Made by a program: the position numbers and the translations under genes. The notes under the pieces are model-generated. The model worked only from the letters and a program-made list of their open reading frames with translations. It was not told the origin of the DNA and did no database searches. This document shows positions 1 through 8,720 of a stretch of 64,000 nt of DNA, piece after piece. The stretch is from Streptococcus urinalis 2285-97 (lineage in GTDB: Bacteria; Bacillota; Bacilli; Lactobacillales; Streptococcaceae), in contig NZ_AEUZ02000001.1 of assembly GCF_000188055.2 (NCBI RefSeq), positions 1,006,001 to 1,070,000 on the forward strand, in the 5' to 3' direction. Position 1 is the stretch's first letter. Every line of letters begins with the position of its first letter.

Positions 1-494
1 AACTGGTTGAAATCTTTTTTTCCTTGATTGCTATCACTAACCTCGAGTTCTAATTCGAAATCTGTCACATTAGAATACTCATTAAAATCAATCGCTAATA
101 GTCCGATAGGAAGTTTAACTTCTCTTCTTTTTGTGGTTAAGTGACCAAAACATTTGATGTCATTTAAAGTAATATTTTCTTGGTTTAGAATTTTTGTAAT
201 ATCGTTAGAAGGAAAGTTATTCGTTTGGATAATATTATTGGCTTCTTCGAGTGATAACTTGATATTGTACTCTTTATTGCCAACTTCTTGTGGAATTTTG
301 AGTGTTATCTCAGCTTTTTGGCTCAGAATTCGGATTCTAAGAGACATTTTATGAGATTTTAAAGCATAATTGGGAGTATCAAAATAATAATTAGTTTGTT
401 CAAAAATAGGATGTGACTTATATTTTTCCGAAAGTTTGTCATATTCCGTTTTTGTTAATAATGTTTTATATTCAATTTCAAGATTGGTTGCCAT
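1..494 (-). CDS. CYTH domain protein (partial, C-terminus off the left edge)
   Basis: Reading leftward from an ATG at 494 gives an open frame to the window edge that begins MATNLEIEYKTLL. The ExExK-type motif (EIEYK) at the N-terminus and the later charged beta strands (for example SLRIRILSQKAEITLKI) are typical of CYTH/triphosphate tunnel metalloenzymes. These bind triphosphates, such as inorganic triphosphate or thiamine triphosphate, in a beta barrel with metal ions. A GAGG ribosome site lies just upstream of the ATG. In streptococci this gene is usually divergent from relQ and nadK, as here. The substrate cannot be told from sequence. About 164 residues are visible and the end is missing. 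Confidence 0.85.
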   Translation of the reverse strand, partial: MATNLEIEYKTLLTKTEYDKLSEKYKSHPIFEQTNYYFDTPNYALKSHKMSLRIRILSQKAEITLKIPQEVGNKEYNIKLSLEEANNIIQTNNFPSNDITKILNQENITLNDIKCFGHLTTKRREVKLPIGLLAIDFNEYSNVTDFELELEVSDSNQGKKDFNQ

Positions 495-521
495 GTCTTT
501 TCCTCTTTTTAACTTCAATTA

Positions 522-530
522 TGGTATAAT
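522..530 (+). promoter_or_regulatory. Extended -10 promoter for the relQ operon
   Basis: TGGTATAAT is a perfect extended -10 (TGn plus TATAAT) with no clear -35. It lies about 60 bp before relQ and is the only strong promoter ahead of the relQ-nadK-rluD-pta run. Confidence 0.6.
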
Positions 531-588
531 AAATTGTTATGTTAATTTTATAAAAAACTCACATTTTTGACAAGAAAGGAGTCGTTTG

Positions 589-1260
589 ATGGTAGTAGAT
601 TGGGAACAATTTTTAGATCCTTATATTCAAACAGTGGGCGAGTTAAAGATTAAATTACGTGGGATACGTAAACAATTTAGAAAACAAAATCGCCATTCTC
701 CGATTGAGTTTGTGACTGGTAGAGTAAAATCAGTCGAAAGCATTCAGGAAAAAATGATTAGAAGACACGTTCTTGAAGAGAATATAGCTCAAGATATCCA
801 AGATATTGCTGGTCTTAGAATTATGGTCCAATTCGTAGATGATGTCGACGAAGTGCTATCCATTCTTCGCAAAAGACAAGATATGAAGATTGTTTTCGAA
901 AGAGACTATATTCGTCATATGAAATCTAGTGGCTACCGTTCCTATCATGTTGTCATCGAATATCCTGTTGATACTATTGATGGACAAAAAAAGGTATTGG
1001 CTGAGATCCAGATTAGAACTTTAGCAATGAATTTTTGGGCAACGATAGAGCACTCTCTCAATTATAAGTATCAAGGTGAATTTCCAAAGGAGATAAAACG
1101 CCGTCTAGAAACAACAGCTAAGATAGCACTTGAACTTGATGAAGAGATGAGAAAAATTAGAGAAGATATCAGAGAAGCGCAGCTTTTATTTGATCCAGCA
1201 AACCGTAAATTAAGTGATGGTGTAGGAAATAGTGATGACACAGACGAATTATACAGATAA
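589..1260 (+). CDS. relQ: Small alarmone synthetase / GTP pyrophosphokinase RelQ
   Basis: This is a stand-alone (p)ppGpp synthetase of 223 aa, matching the usual RelQ length of about 210-225 and lacking hydrolase, TGS and ACT domains. RelA-type synthetase motifs are visible: [13 protein letters not shown] (about residues 64-76), [12 protein letters not shown] (about 110-121) and [17 protein letters not shown] (about 135-151). These cover the GTP-binding and catalytic region that transfers pyrophosphate from ATP to GDP or GTP. I chose the ATG at 589 because AAGGAG sits 6 nt upstream; a TTG at 586 is the alternative. The gene overlaps nadK by 26 bp, a linkage conserved in streptococci. Confidence 0.93.
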   Translation: MVVDWEQFLDPYIQTVGELKIKLRGIRKQFRKQNRHSPIEFVTGRVKSVESIQEKMIRRHVLEENIAQDIQDIAGLRIMVQFVDDVDEVLSILRKRQDMKIVFERDYIRHMKSSGYRSYHVVIEYPVDTIDGQKKVLAEIQIRTLAMNFWATIEHSLNYKYQGEFPKEIKRRLETTAKIALELDEEMRKIREDIREAQLLFDPANRKLSDGVGNSDDTDELYR

Positions 1261-2071
1261 AGTAACTCGCGTTGCAATCATAGCAAATGGAAAATACCAA
1301 AGTAAGCGCGTGGCCTCAAAACTTTTTTCAATATTAAAAGATGATAACGATTTTTATCTATCAAAGAAAAACCCAGATATTGTGATTACAATAGGTGGTG
1401 ATGGTATGTTATTATCAGCATTTCATATGTACGAAAAAGAGCTAGATACTGTTAGATTTGTTGGTATCCATACAGGTCATCTTGGATTTTATACTGATTA
1501 CAGAGATTATGAAGTTGATCAGTTAATTGAAAATTTAAGAGCAGATAATGGTCAAAGTGCAGCTTATCCAATATTAAAAGTAACAATTTACTTAGAAAAT
1601 GGTAAGGTTATTAAGGCAAGAGCTCTAAATGAAGCGACTATTAGACGTATTGAAAAAACAATGGTAGCAGATGTTATCATTAACAAAGTACCTTTTGAGC
1701 GCTTTAGAGGAGACGGAATGTTGATTGCAACACCAACTGGCAGCACGGCATATAATAAATCTTTAGGAGGGTCTGTATTACACCCTACAATTGAAGCCCT
1801 TCAACTGACTGAGATTTCTAGCCTTAACAATCGTGTCTATCGTGCGTTAGGTTCTTCAGTTATTATCCCCAAAAAAGATAAAATCGAAATCATTCCAAAA
1901 CGTCTAGGAACCTACACCTTATCAGTTGACAACAAAACATTTCATTATAAAAATGTCACAAAAGTTGACTATTCAATTGACCATCATAAAATTCATTTTG
2001 TTGCATCAGAAAGACATACTAGCTTTTGGGAAAGGGTTAAAGATGCTTTTATTGGAGAAAGTGATTCATGA
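1235..2071 (+). CDS. nadK: NAD kinase
   Basis: The product phosphorylates NAD to NADP. At 278 aa it has the usual family length. The diagnostic GGDGMLL motif lies at about residues 48-54, followed by NEATIRR (about 128) and the [13 protein letters not shown] nucleotide-binding segment (about 164-176). I chose the ATG at 1235, giving [20 protein letters not shown], which matches the streptococcal start I recall; a GTG one codon earlier is possible. It overlaps relQ upstream and shares ATGA with the pseudouridine synthase downstream, so translation is probably coupled. Linkage of NADP synthesis to an alarmone synthetase is common in Firmicutes. Confidence 0.94.
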   Translation: MTQTNYTDKVTRVAIIANGKYQSKRVASKLFSILKDDNDFYLSKKNPDIVITIGGDGMLLSAFHMYEKELDTVRFVGIHTGHLGFYTDYRDYEVDQLIENLRADNGQSAAYPILKVTIYLENGKVIKARALNEATIRRIEKTMVADVIINKVPFERFRGDGMLIATPTGSTAYNKSLGGSVLHPTIEALQLTEISSLNNRVYRALGSSVIIPKKDKIEIIPKRLGTYTLSVDNKTFHYKNVTKVDYSIDHHKIHFVASERHTSFWERVKDAFIGESDS

Positions 2072-2961
2072 TTTTTGAATTTATTGCTGACCGTCAAGTA
2101 AAGGTCAAAACATTCTTGAAATCACATGACATATCAAAGGCTTTACTAGCTAAAGTAAAATTTAAAGGTGGCAATATTTGGGTAAATGGCATAGAACAAA
2201 ATGCCATTTATCTTTTAAATATAGGTGATGTGGTGAGGATTCAAATACCAGATGAAGAATCTCATGGAAGCCTTGAACCAATTGACAAAAACTTAAATAT
2301 TGTCTATGAGGATGATCATTTTCTTGTTATTAATAAGCCACCTGGAATTGCTAGTATTCCAAGTGCTATTCATTCCAATACAATGGCAAATTTTGTGAAA
2401 GCTTATTATCTTCAAAATAAATACGCTAATCAGCAAGTTCATATTGTGACAAGACTTGATAGAGATACAAGTGGTTTGATGTTATTTGCAAAACATGGTT
2501 ATGCTCATGCAAGACTTGATAAGCAATTACAGCAAAAAGTTATTGAAAAAAGATACTATGCTCTAATTTCTGGAAAAGGAAAACTAGCTAAAAAAGGTGA
2601 TATTATAGCACCTATTGCTAGACCAACTGATAGTATCATTACACGATGTGTTGATTCTTCAGGCAAATATGCCCATACAAGTTACGAAATTGTAGAAGCA
2701 TTTGAAAATGATATTTATTTAGTTGACATTAGACTTCATACTGGAAGAACACACCAAATTCGTGTCCACTTTTCTCATATTGGTTTTCCCTTACTAGGAG
2801 ATGATCTATATGGTGGTAGAATGGATTGTGGTATTGAGAGGCAGGCTTTACATTGTCATTTTCTGAAATTCACTGATCCATTTACAAAAGAGATTCAGGA
2901 ACATTCATTAGACTTGACAGAAGACTTTGACAGCGTTATCATAGGTTTACAGAAAAAATAG
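2068..2961 (+). CDS. RluA-family pseudouridine synthase (RluD-like)
   Basis: This enzyme isomerises uridine to pseudouridine in rRNA or tRNA. The 297-aa protein has an N-terminal S4-like segment, then [11 protein letters not shown] (about 87-97) and the catalytic motif [16 protein letters not shown] (about 128-143) with its invariant Asp. [28 protein letters not shown] (the RluA signature, positions 2731-2817) follows. The start overlaps the nadK stop by 4 bp. The target uridines are not readable from sequence: streptococcal copies are variously labelled RluD or RluA, so I leave the symbol empty. Confidence 0.92.
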   Translation: MIFEFIADRQVKVKTFLKSHDISKALLAKVKFKGGNIWVNGIEQNAIYLLNIGDVVRIQIPDEESHGSLEPIDKNLNIVYEDDHFLVINKPPGIASIPSAIHSNTMANFVKAYYLQNKYANQQVHIVTRLDRDTSGLMLFAKHGYAHARLDKQLQQKVIEKRYYALISGKGKLAKKGDIIAPIARPTDSIITRCVDSSGKYAHTSYEIVEAFENDIYLVDIRLHTGRTHQIRVHFSHIGFPLLGDDLYGGRMDCGIERQALHCHFLKFTDPFTKEIQEHSLDLTEDFDSVIIGLQKK

Positions 2962-2978
2962 ATTGAGGTTAATATTTT

Positions 2979-3974
2979 ATGAGTATTCGTACTTTATTTG
3001 GTGGATTAAGAGAAAAAGTTGTTGGAAAAAATATGAAAATTGTTTTCCCAGAAGGTAATGATGAACGTGTCGTTCGTGCTGCGGCTCGTTTAAAATTTGA
3101 AGGATTAGTTGAGCCAATCATCTTAGGTGAAGAAAAGGAAATTCTTAACTTATTGACTGAACTTGGATTTGCTGATCAAGTATATACCATCATTAATCCA
3201 AATGATTATCCAGAATTTGAAAAAATGAAAGAAAGTTTTGTCGAAATTCGTAAAGGTAAAGTAACAATGGAAGATGCTGACAGACTTTTAAGAGATGTCA
3301 ATTACTTTGGTGTTATGTTGGTTAAGCTTGGACTTGCTGATGGTATGGTTTCTGGCGCGATTCATTCAACTGCTGATACAGTTCGACCAGCTTTACAAAT
3401 TATTAAAACAAAACCTGGTATTTCAAGAACCTCTGGTGTTTTCTTGATGAATCGTGAAAATACTGAAGAAAGATTTGTATTCGCTGACTGTGCTATTAAT
3501 ATCGACCCAAATGCACAAGAATTAGCAGAAATTGCCTTAAATACTGCAGAAACAGCTAAAATATTTGATATTGATCCTAAAGTTGCAATGTTAAGCTTTT
3601 CTTCTAAAGGATCTGCAAAAGCACCACAAGTTGATAAAGTGCAAGAAGCAACGAAAATTGCTAAAGAATTGAACCCAAATGTTGCATTAGATGGAGAACT
3701 ACAATTTGATGCTGCATTTGTACCTGCAACAGCTGAAATTAAAGCACCTAGAAGTGATGTAGCTGGTCATGCTAATGTCTTCGTCTTCCCAGATTTACAA
3801 TCTGGAAATATTGGATATAAAATTGCACAACGTCTTGGAATGTTTGATGCTATTGGACCAATCCTTCAAGGATTAAATATGCCTGTTAATGATTTGTCTC
3901 GTGGTTCAAGTGCTGAAGATATCTATAAATTAGCAATAATCACTGCCGCTCAAGCTTTAGATAATGAAAAATAA
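2979..3974 (+). CDS. pta: Phosphate acetyltransferase
   Basis: Pta interconverts acetyl-CoA and acetyl phosphate, the step before acetate kinase in ATP-yielding acetate formation. The 331-aa protein is the short form without the N-terminal DRTGG and BioD-like regions. Conserved segments include IVFPEGNDERVVRAA (about 21-35), GLADGMVSGAIHSTADTVRPALQ (3331-3399), VAMLSFSSKGSAKAP (about 202-216) and the C-terminal NDLSRGSS substrate motif. It is the last gene of the relQ-nadK-rluD-pta run and is followed by a strong terminator. Base composition matches its neighbours. Confidence 0.95.
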   Translation: MSIRTLFGGLREKVVGKNMKIVFPEGNDERVVRAAARLKFEGLVEPIILGEEKEILNLLTELGFADQVYTIINPNDYPEFEKMKESFVEIRKGKVTMEDADRLLRDVNYFGVMLVKLGLADGMVSGAIHSTADTVRPALQIIKTKPGISRTSGVFLMNRENTEERFVFADCAINIDPNAQELAEIALNTAETAKIFDIDPKVAMLSFSSKGSAKAPQVDKVQEATKIAKELNPNVALDGELQFDAAFVPATAEIKAPRSDVAGHANVFVFPDLQSGNIGYKIAQRLGMFDAIGPILQGLNMPVNDLSRGSSAEDIYKLAIITAAQALDNEK

Positions 3975-3975
3975 T

Positions 3976-4003
3976 AAAAAGAGTTGATTTTCAACTCTTT
4001 TTG
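3976..4003 (+). terminator. Rho-independent terminator after pta
   Basis: A stem formed by AAAAGAGTTGA and TCAACTCTTTT with a short TTT loop is followed by a T run. Confidence 0.85.
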
Positions 4004-4041
4004 ATTAATGTAAAAGAACTTTTTTTAAAAAGGAGAAAGTA

Positions 4042-4797
4042 ATGACTAAAATAGCAGTTGTAACAGGTTCTTCAGCTGGCTTTGGTGAAGCCATTTGTAA
4101 AAAATTAGTTGCATCACATTTAAAAGTAATTGGTATTGCAAGAAGAGAAGAAAAATTAGTTACCTTACAAAATGAACTTGGTAAAGATTATTTTTATCCT
4201 ATTTCAGTTGATATCACAAATCACCTTGAATTAGAAAAGGCATTGAATGAGTTACCTGAAGATTGGAAATCAATTGATATTTTAATTAATAATGCAGGGT
4301 TAGCCTTAGGACTTGATAAAGCACAAGAAGCTGATTTTTCAAATTGGACAACTATGATTAATACTAATGTGACAGCCTTGACATTTTTAACAGATCTTTT
4401 ATTACCTAAAATGGTTCAACAAAATAGTGGATTTATTATTAATTTAGGATCTACGGCGGGAACAATTCCTTATCCAGGCGGAAATGTATATGGAGCAACC
4501 AAAGCTTTCGTAAAACAATTCTCACTTAATCTAAGAGCTGACCTTGCGGGAACTAAAATTAGAGTGACAAATATCGAACCTGGTCTTTGTGAGGGGACTG
4601 AATTTTCTTATGTTCGTTTCAATAACGATGAAAAACGTGTTAGTCAACTTTATGATGGAGCGCATGCGATTACAGCTGAAGATATTGCTAACACCGTTGA
4701 TTGGTTGATTCAACAACCTGAACATCTTAATTTTAACAGAATTGAGATGATGCCAGTTTCACAAAGCTATGGTCCACAACCAGTATTTAGAGATTAA
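4042..4797 (+). CDS. Short-chain dehydrogenase/reductase (YdfG-like)
   Basis: This is a classical SDR of 251 aa. It has the NAD(P)-binding motif TGSSAGFG (about 8-15), the NNAG motif at about 87-90, and the catalytic Ser-Tyr-Lys triad in LGSTAGT and YGATK (about 153-157). After the first beta strand comes RREEK, the basic pattern usually seen in NADP-preferring members. The closest characterised type is YdfG, an NADP-dependent 3-hydroxy acid (serine) dehydrogenase, but the substrate here is a guess. AGGAG precedes the ATG. It is a single-gene unit bounded by terminators. Confidence 0.88.
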   Translation: MTKIAVVTGSSAGFGEAICKKLVASHLKVIGIARREEKLVTLQNELGKDYFYPISVDITNHLELEKALNELPEDWKSIDILINNAGLALGLDKAQEADFSNWTTMINTNVTALTFLTDLLLPKMVQQNSGFIINLGSTAGTIPYPGGNVYGATKAFVKQFSLNLRADLAGTKIRVTNIEPGLCEGTEFSYVRFNNDEKRVSQLYDGAHAITAEDIANTVDWLIQQPEHLNFNRIEMMPVSQSYGPQPVFRD

Positions 4798-4798
4798 A

Positions 4799-4826
4799 GA
4801 AAACCACTTCATTAGAAGTGGTTTTT
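4799..4826. terminator. Bidirectional terminator between convergent genes
   Basis: AAACCACTTC and GAAGTGGTTT form a near-perfect stem with an A run on one side and a T run on the other. It serves the SDR gene and overlaps the stop of the converging gene. Confidence 0.85.
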
Positions 4827-5502
4827 AAAAATCATTAGAAATAGAAGGTCCTGACGTCACATCTGACCAACCAACTATAGCTTGAGCAGTCTCTTCAAGG
4901 TACATTTTTATTAATGGTTTTATATCATAAGTCAAGTCTAATACTTGTTTTAATTGACTTTGGTCATAAAATCCAAAGTAAGATTGCACAAGAATTTGAT
5001 CAAAAGATTGTTGGGGTACGAGATAATGTTTTGCTTTCTGCGTTTCTTTTAGTTCCTTCAAAGACCAAGATTCCATATCTTCATCGTCATTTAATTGAAA
5101 GAAGGGGTCCAATTTTTGATTATGATATTGTAATTTTCCATTTTTATCAAAAAGTCTTGCTTGTAATGGGAAAAAGTCTAAAATGAATTGTCTTTTTTCA
5201 AGGTAAAAATTGGTCAAAAATTGAGATAATTCAAGTAATTTTTTGGTATCAGTAAAAATATGATGATTTAAATCAAAATAATAGCGATGTTCTTTTAGGT
5301 TGTTAAAATAGATGGTATTTTGCTCATCGTGATTGTCACTGTTATCAAAAACAAAGAAAAAATCACTTTGATCAGCATTTTCATTGGTTTCTGATTCAAA
5401 TAAAAACAGATGATTAAAGTGTTCTTTTAAAAAAGATGCTAACTCCACATGGTGTTTGTTAGACTGATCAACAATAAAGGTTGTTTTCAATAGATAATTC
5501 AT
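4825..5502 (-). CDS. Hypothetical protein, possible PAS-like segment
   Basis: I do not recognise a named family. The predicted 225-aa protein is acidic, soluble, and has no signal peptide or membrane segment. The stretch FFPLQARLFDKNGKLQYHNQ (about 120-139) resembles the first strands of a PAS sensory domain. The N-terminal half is rich in Phe, Asn and Asp. It lies alone between a bidirectional terminator and a divergent HAD phosphatase. The ribosome site is weak (CAGGT), so the start is less certain, though the ATG is the first in frame. Confidence 0.6.
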   Translation of the reverse strand: MNYLLKTTFIVDQSNKHHVELASFLKEHFNHLFLFESETNENADQSDFFFVFDNSDNHDEQNTIYFNNLKEHRYYFDLNHHIFTDTKKLLELSQFLTNFYLEKRQFILDFFPLQARLFDKNGKLQYHNQKLDPFFQLNDDEDMESWSLKELKETQKAKHYLVPQQSFDQILVQSYFGFYDQSQLKQVLDLTYDIKPLIKMYLEETAQAIVGWSDVTSGPSISNDF

Positions 5503-5644
5503 ACCTGTATGATAAGAAGTTTTGTTTAAAATAGCAATTATTTTGTATTATCAATCTCAGAGGATAGTATCAGAAAATAGTAATATTTGGAGAGCATTTT
5601 AACGTAATAACAGATAAACTAAAGCTAATAAAAGGAGGCACAAA

Positions 5645-6487
5645 ATGACTCAAAAAATTATCTTTTTAGATGTAGATGGTACTCTAGTCGATTATCATAA
5701 CCGTATACCAGAATCAGCAAAAACGGCAATTAAAAAAGCACGCGAAAATGGCCATTTAGTTTATGTTTGTACTGGGCGAAGTCGCGCAGAAATGCCACAA
5801 AATATTTTGGATATTGGCCTTGATGGTATGATTGGAGGAAATGGTTCTTATGTGGAACATCATGGTCAAGTTGTCATGCATCAAATGATCTCAAAAGAAG
5901 ATTCAAAAGCCATTGTTGATTGGCTACATGACCGTGGTCTTGAATTTTATCTTGAATCCAACAATGGTCTGTTTGCAAGTGAACATTTTAGAGATGCTGC
6001 ACGTCCTGTTTTAAAAACATATGCTCTCAGAAAAGGGAAGTCAGAAGAAGACGTCAAAGATCAAGAAGCTGAAGATGCTTTACATGGTCTGGTTTACAAT
6101 GGTGAACTCTATCGTGATGATTTAAATAAAGTCTCTTTCATTCTAAATGATTATCAAGATCATTTGGACTCAAAGGAAGCTTTTCCAAATCTTGAAGCTC
6201 ATACTTGGGGCGGCCGTGGGGAAACAACCCTCTTCGGTGATTTAGGTGTTAAAGATATAACAAAAGCTCATGCAATTGAGGTTTTATTAAAGCATTTAAA
6301 TGCTTCAAAAGAAAATACGATTGCCTTTGGCGATGCCTCTATAGATATCCCTATGCTAGACTATTGCCAAATCGGTGTTGCTATGGGAAATGGAGGACCA
6401 GAAATCCTCAAAATGGCGGATATGATTACAGATGATGTTGAAGAAGATGGTCTTTATCATGCTTTTGAAAAACTTGAGCTCATATAA
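5645..6487 (+). CDS. Cof-type HAD-IIB family phosphatase
   Basis: The 280-aa protein has all four HAD motifs: FLDVDGTLVDY (nucleophile Asp about residue 9), the Thr of VCTGRSRAEMP (motif II), a Lys region (DITKAHAIEVLL), and FGDASIDIPMLDYCQIGVAMGN (motif IV). The large insert between motifs II and III is the C2B-type cap of Cof proteins. Such enzymes dephosphorylate sugar phosphates, FMN precursors or similar small phosphates, and the substrate is not predictable. AAAGGAGG precedes the ATG. It is monocistronic, with a terminator directly after. Confidence 0.9.
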   Translation: MTQKIIFLDVDGTLVDYHNRIPESAKTAIKKARENGHLVYVCTGRSRAEMPQNILDIGLDGMIGGNGSYVEHHGQVVMHQMISKEDSKAIVDWLHDRGLEFYLESNNGLFASEHFRDAARPVLKTYALRKGKSEEDVKDQEAEDALHGLVYNGELYRDDLNKVSFILNDYQDHLDSKEAFPNLEAHTWGGRGETTLFGDLGVKDITKAHAIEVLLKHLNASKENTIAFGDASIDIPMLDYCQIGVAMGNGGPEILKMADMITDDVEEDGLYHAFEKLELI

Positions 6488-6514
6488 AGCAATCAATTGC
6501 GATTGCTTTTTTTA
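6487..6514 (+). terminator. Terminator after the HAD phosphatase
   Basis: AAGCAATC and GATTGCTT enclose AATTGC-type loop bases and are followed by seven T residues. A second small hairpin (AAAGTCAAA/TTTGACTTT, 6522-6542) follows and may be the promoter region of the next operon. Confidence 0.8.
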
Positions 6515-6583
6515 AAACTATAAAGTCAAAAAATTTGACTTTATTTAATGAAACAGATAGACTTCTTTTATGAGGTGTTAGTT

Positions 6584-7552
6584 ATGAAAGCTGTACAAGT
6601 TAAAAAACCAGGTGGTGCTGAAGTATTAGAATTAGTTAACTTACCAAAGCCAGTCCTAAAAAAAGGATGGTCATTAGTAAAAGTATTAGGATTTGGAGTT
6701 AATCGATCTGAAGTTTTTACCAGACAAGGTTACTCACCAAGTGTCGTTTTTCCTAGAGTTTTAGGGATTGAATGTGTAGGAATAATCGAAGAAAGCTCTG
6801 ATGAGAGTTACTTTAAAAAGGGGCAACTAATCATTTCAATCATGGGAGAAATGGGACGGGATTATGATGGGTCATATGCAGAGTATGTTTTAATCCCAAA
6901 TCAGTCAATTTATCCAATTAAAACTAGTCTCAGTTTGGAAAAATTAGTCTCTTTACCCGAATCTTATTACACTGCTTTTGGTTCTATGAAACAATTACAA
7001 ATTAAAGAAAATGATCGTATTTTAGTTAGATCTGGTGCTTCTGGTTTAGGAATTGCATTCTTAAAATTGGTGAAAGCATTAGATATCTCGGTTGAAATAA
7101 CAGCAAGTGTTCGTCATGAAAGGAAAGTCAATCAGTTAAAAGAAGCTGGATTTGATAAGGTTATCTTAGAAAAAAATTGTCAATTAGAGACACAAGAAAC
7201 TTATGATAAACTATTAGATTTAGTTGGACCTAAAGTCATTGATGACAATTTAAAACATCTCTCTGAAAATGGTATTATCTGTATTGTTGGATTATTAGGG
7301 GGACAATGGGATTTAGAAAATTTTGATCCTATTATGAGTTTAAAAAATAGAACTTATTTAACTGCCTTTTATTCGGGAATGGTTACTAAAGCTGAACTTT
7401 TAGAAATGTTGACTTTCATAGAAAATCAAAAAGTTGACATACCAAAACCTAAAATTTATTCACTAGATCAGATTCAAGAAGCTCATCAATTTATTGAAGG
7501 GACAGATGCTTTTGGTAAAGCAATTGTTTTATTGGAGGATAATAGAGGATAA
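6584..7552 (+). CDS. MDR-family zinc-less alcohol dehydrogenase / quinone oxidoreductase-like
   Basis: The 322-aa protein has the GroES-like N-terminal domain (KPGGAEVLEL, GVNRSEVFTRQGYSP, FPRVLGIECVGIIEE) and a Rossmann domain with RSGASGLGIAFLKLVKAL (about 145-162). The Cys and His zinc ligands of true alcohol dehydrogenases are absent, so it fits the NADPH:quinone oxidoreductase branch. I chose the ATG at 6584 (MKAVQVKKPGG), which has GAGGTG upstream and matches the family N-terminus; an upstream ATG at 6548 adds 12 unrelated residues. It is followed after 2 bp by a MarR regulator, so the two are co-transcribed. Confidence 0.88.
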   Translation: MKAVQVKKPGGAEVLELVNLPKPVLKKGWSLVKVLGFGVNRSEVFTRQGYSPSVVFPRVLGIECVGIIEESSDESYFKKGQLIISIMGEMGRDYDGSYAEYVLIPNQSIYPIKTSLSLEKLVSLPESYYTAFGSMKQLQIKENDRILVRSGASGLGIAFLKLVKALDISVEITASVRHERKVNQLKEAGFDKVILEKNCQLETQETYDKLLDLVGPKVIDDNLKHLSENGIICIVGLLGGQWDLENFDPIMSLKNRTYLTAFYSGMVTKAELLEMLTFIENQKVDIPKPKIYSLDQIQEAHQFIEGTDAFGKAIVLLEDNRG

Positions 7553-7554
7553 TA

Positions 7555-7995
7555 ATGGATAAAATGGTGAAAGAAAGTAAAAATTATATCAGACTTTTTG
7601 ATCAACAAATCAGTCTTTATGAACACTATGCTCGAAAAAATGGGTTACAAGGTAAAAGCTTGCAATTACTTTTATGGCTTTATTACAATCCAAATGGTAT
7701 TACTCAAAGTTTTTTAGTTGAAAAGACACTGTCAACAAAACAAGTTGTCAATGCTACTGTTAAATCGTGGTTAAGTAAAGGATTTGTAACGTTTCAAATC
7801 TCTCCTGAGGATAAACGTAAAAAAGTCATTAAACTAACACATCAAGGTTTTGAATTTGCAAAATCAATTTTAAAGCCTCTTGAACAAGCAGAAGGGAATG
7901 CACAAGCATTTTTAAAAGAACAAGAACGAAAAACACTCATCAAATTAGTTGATAAGTACACTCAGGCATTAGTTACTGAATTGGAGAAAATATGA
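7555..7995 (+). CDS. MarR-family transcriptional regulator
   Basis: The 146-aa protein has a winged-helix core: GITQSFLVEKTLSTKQVVNATVKSWLSKGFV (7699-7791) holds the recognition helix and SPEDKRKKVIKLTHQG (about 82-97) is the wing with the typical DxRxK-like motif. MarR repressors bind palindromes and release on ligand. It sits between an oxidoreductase gene and an Opu-type osmolyte ABC transporter. Its stop overlaps the transporter start by 4 bp, so it most likely regulates this operon. MarR-like GbsR and OpcR proteins act as choline or betaine sensors in Bacillus, a suggestive but unproven parallel. Confidence 0.88.
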   Translation: MDKMVKESKNYIRLFDQQISLYEHYARKNGLQGKSLQLLLWLYYNPNGITQSFLVEKTLSTKQVVNATVKSWLSKGFVTFQISPEDKRKKVIKLTHQGFEFAKSILKPLEQAEGNAQAFLKEQERKTLIKLVDKYTQALVTELEKI

Positions 7996-8720
7996 TTGAA
8001 TTTAAAAATGTTTCCAAAGCATTTAATGAAACGACGGTTTTAAAAGAACAAAGTTTTACGATTAATGATGGTGAATTAGTCGTTCTGGTTGGACCAAGTG
8101 GCTCTGGAAAAACCACACTTTTAAAAATGATTAATCGCTTAATTGACCCTAGCACTGGTCAGATATTAATTGATAAAGTCCCTCAAGATCAAATGAAATA
8201 TAGAGATATGCGACTTGAAATGGGATATGTTCTACAACAAATTGCTCTCTTTCCAAATCTTACTGTAGCAGAAAATATTGCTTTAATTCCTGAAATGAAA
8301 GATTGGTCTAAAAATGAAATTTTAAAAGAATCTAAGAAATTACTTGATATTGTAGGTTTAGAACCTGATCAATACCTCAATTGTTATCCTAAAGATTTGT
8401 CAGGTGGTGAGCAACAGCGTGTTGGCATCGTTAGGGCAATCATTGCACGACCTAAGATATTATTAATGGATGAACCTTTTAGTGCGTTAGATCCAATATC
8501 TCGCAAACAGTTACAAGATTTAACGTTAAAGATTCATAAAGACTATAAAATGACAATTGTTTTTGTAACCCATGATATTGATGAGTCCATGATTTTAGCT
8601 GATCGAATTGCAGTTTTACATCAAGGGGTAATTTGCCAGATGGATGCACCGGAAATTATTCAAAATTCCCCAGCAAATGACTTTGTAAAAGGATTATTTG
8701 GAGGTCATGTTAATGTCTAA
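7992..8720 (+). CDS. Osmoprotectant (betaine/choline-type) ABC transporter ATPase
   Basis: The 242-aa ATPase belongs to the ProV/OpuCA group. It shows Walker [10 protein letters not shown] (about 34-42), signature [11 protein letters not shown], Walker [13 protein letters not shown] and the switch His in VTHD. It lacks the C-terminal CBS pair of full-length OpuCA (about 380 aa), so ionic-strength sensing by CBS domains is not expected. It overlaps marR by 4 bp and the permease-binding-protein fusion by 8 bp. The operon would import a quaternary amine such as glycine betaine, carnitine or choline, but the exact substrate is unknown. Confidence 0.92.
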   Translation: MIEFKNVSKAFNETTVLKEQSFTINDGELVVLVGPSGSGKTTLLKMINRLIDPSTGQILIDKVPQDQMKYRDMRLEMGYVLQQIALFPNLTVAENIALIPEMKDWSKNEILKESKKLLDIVGLEPDQYLNCYPKDLSGGEQQRVGIVRAIIARPKILLMDEPFSALDPISRKQLQDLTLKIHKDYKMTIVFVTHDIDESMILADRIAVLHQGVICQMDAPEIIQNSPANDFVKGLFGGHVNV

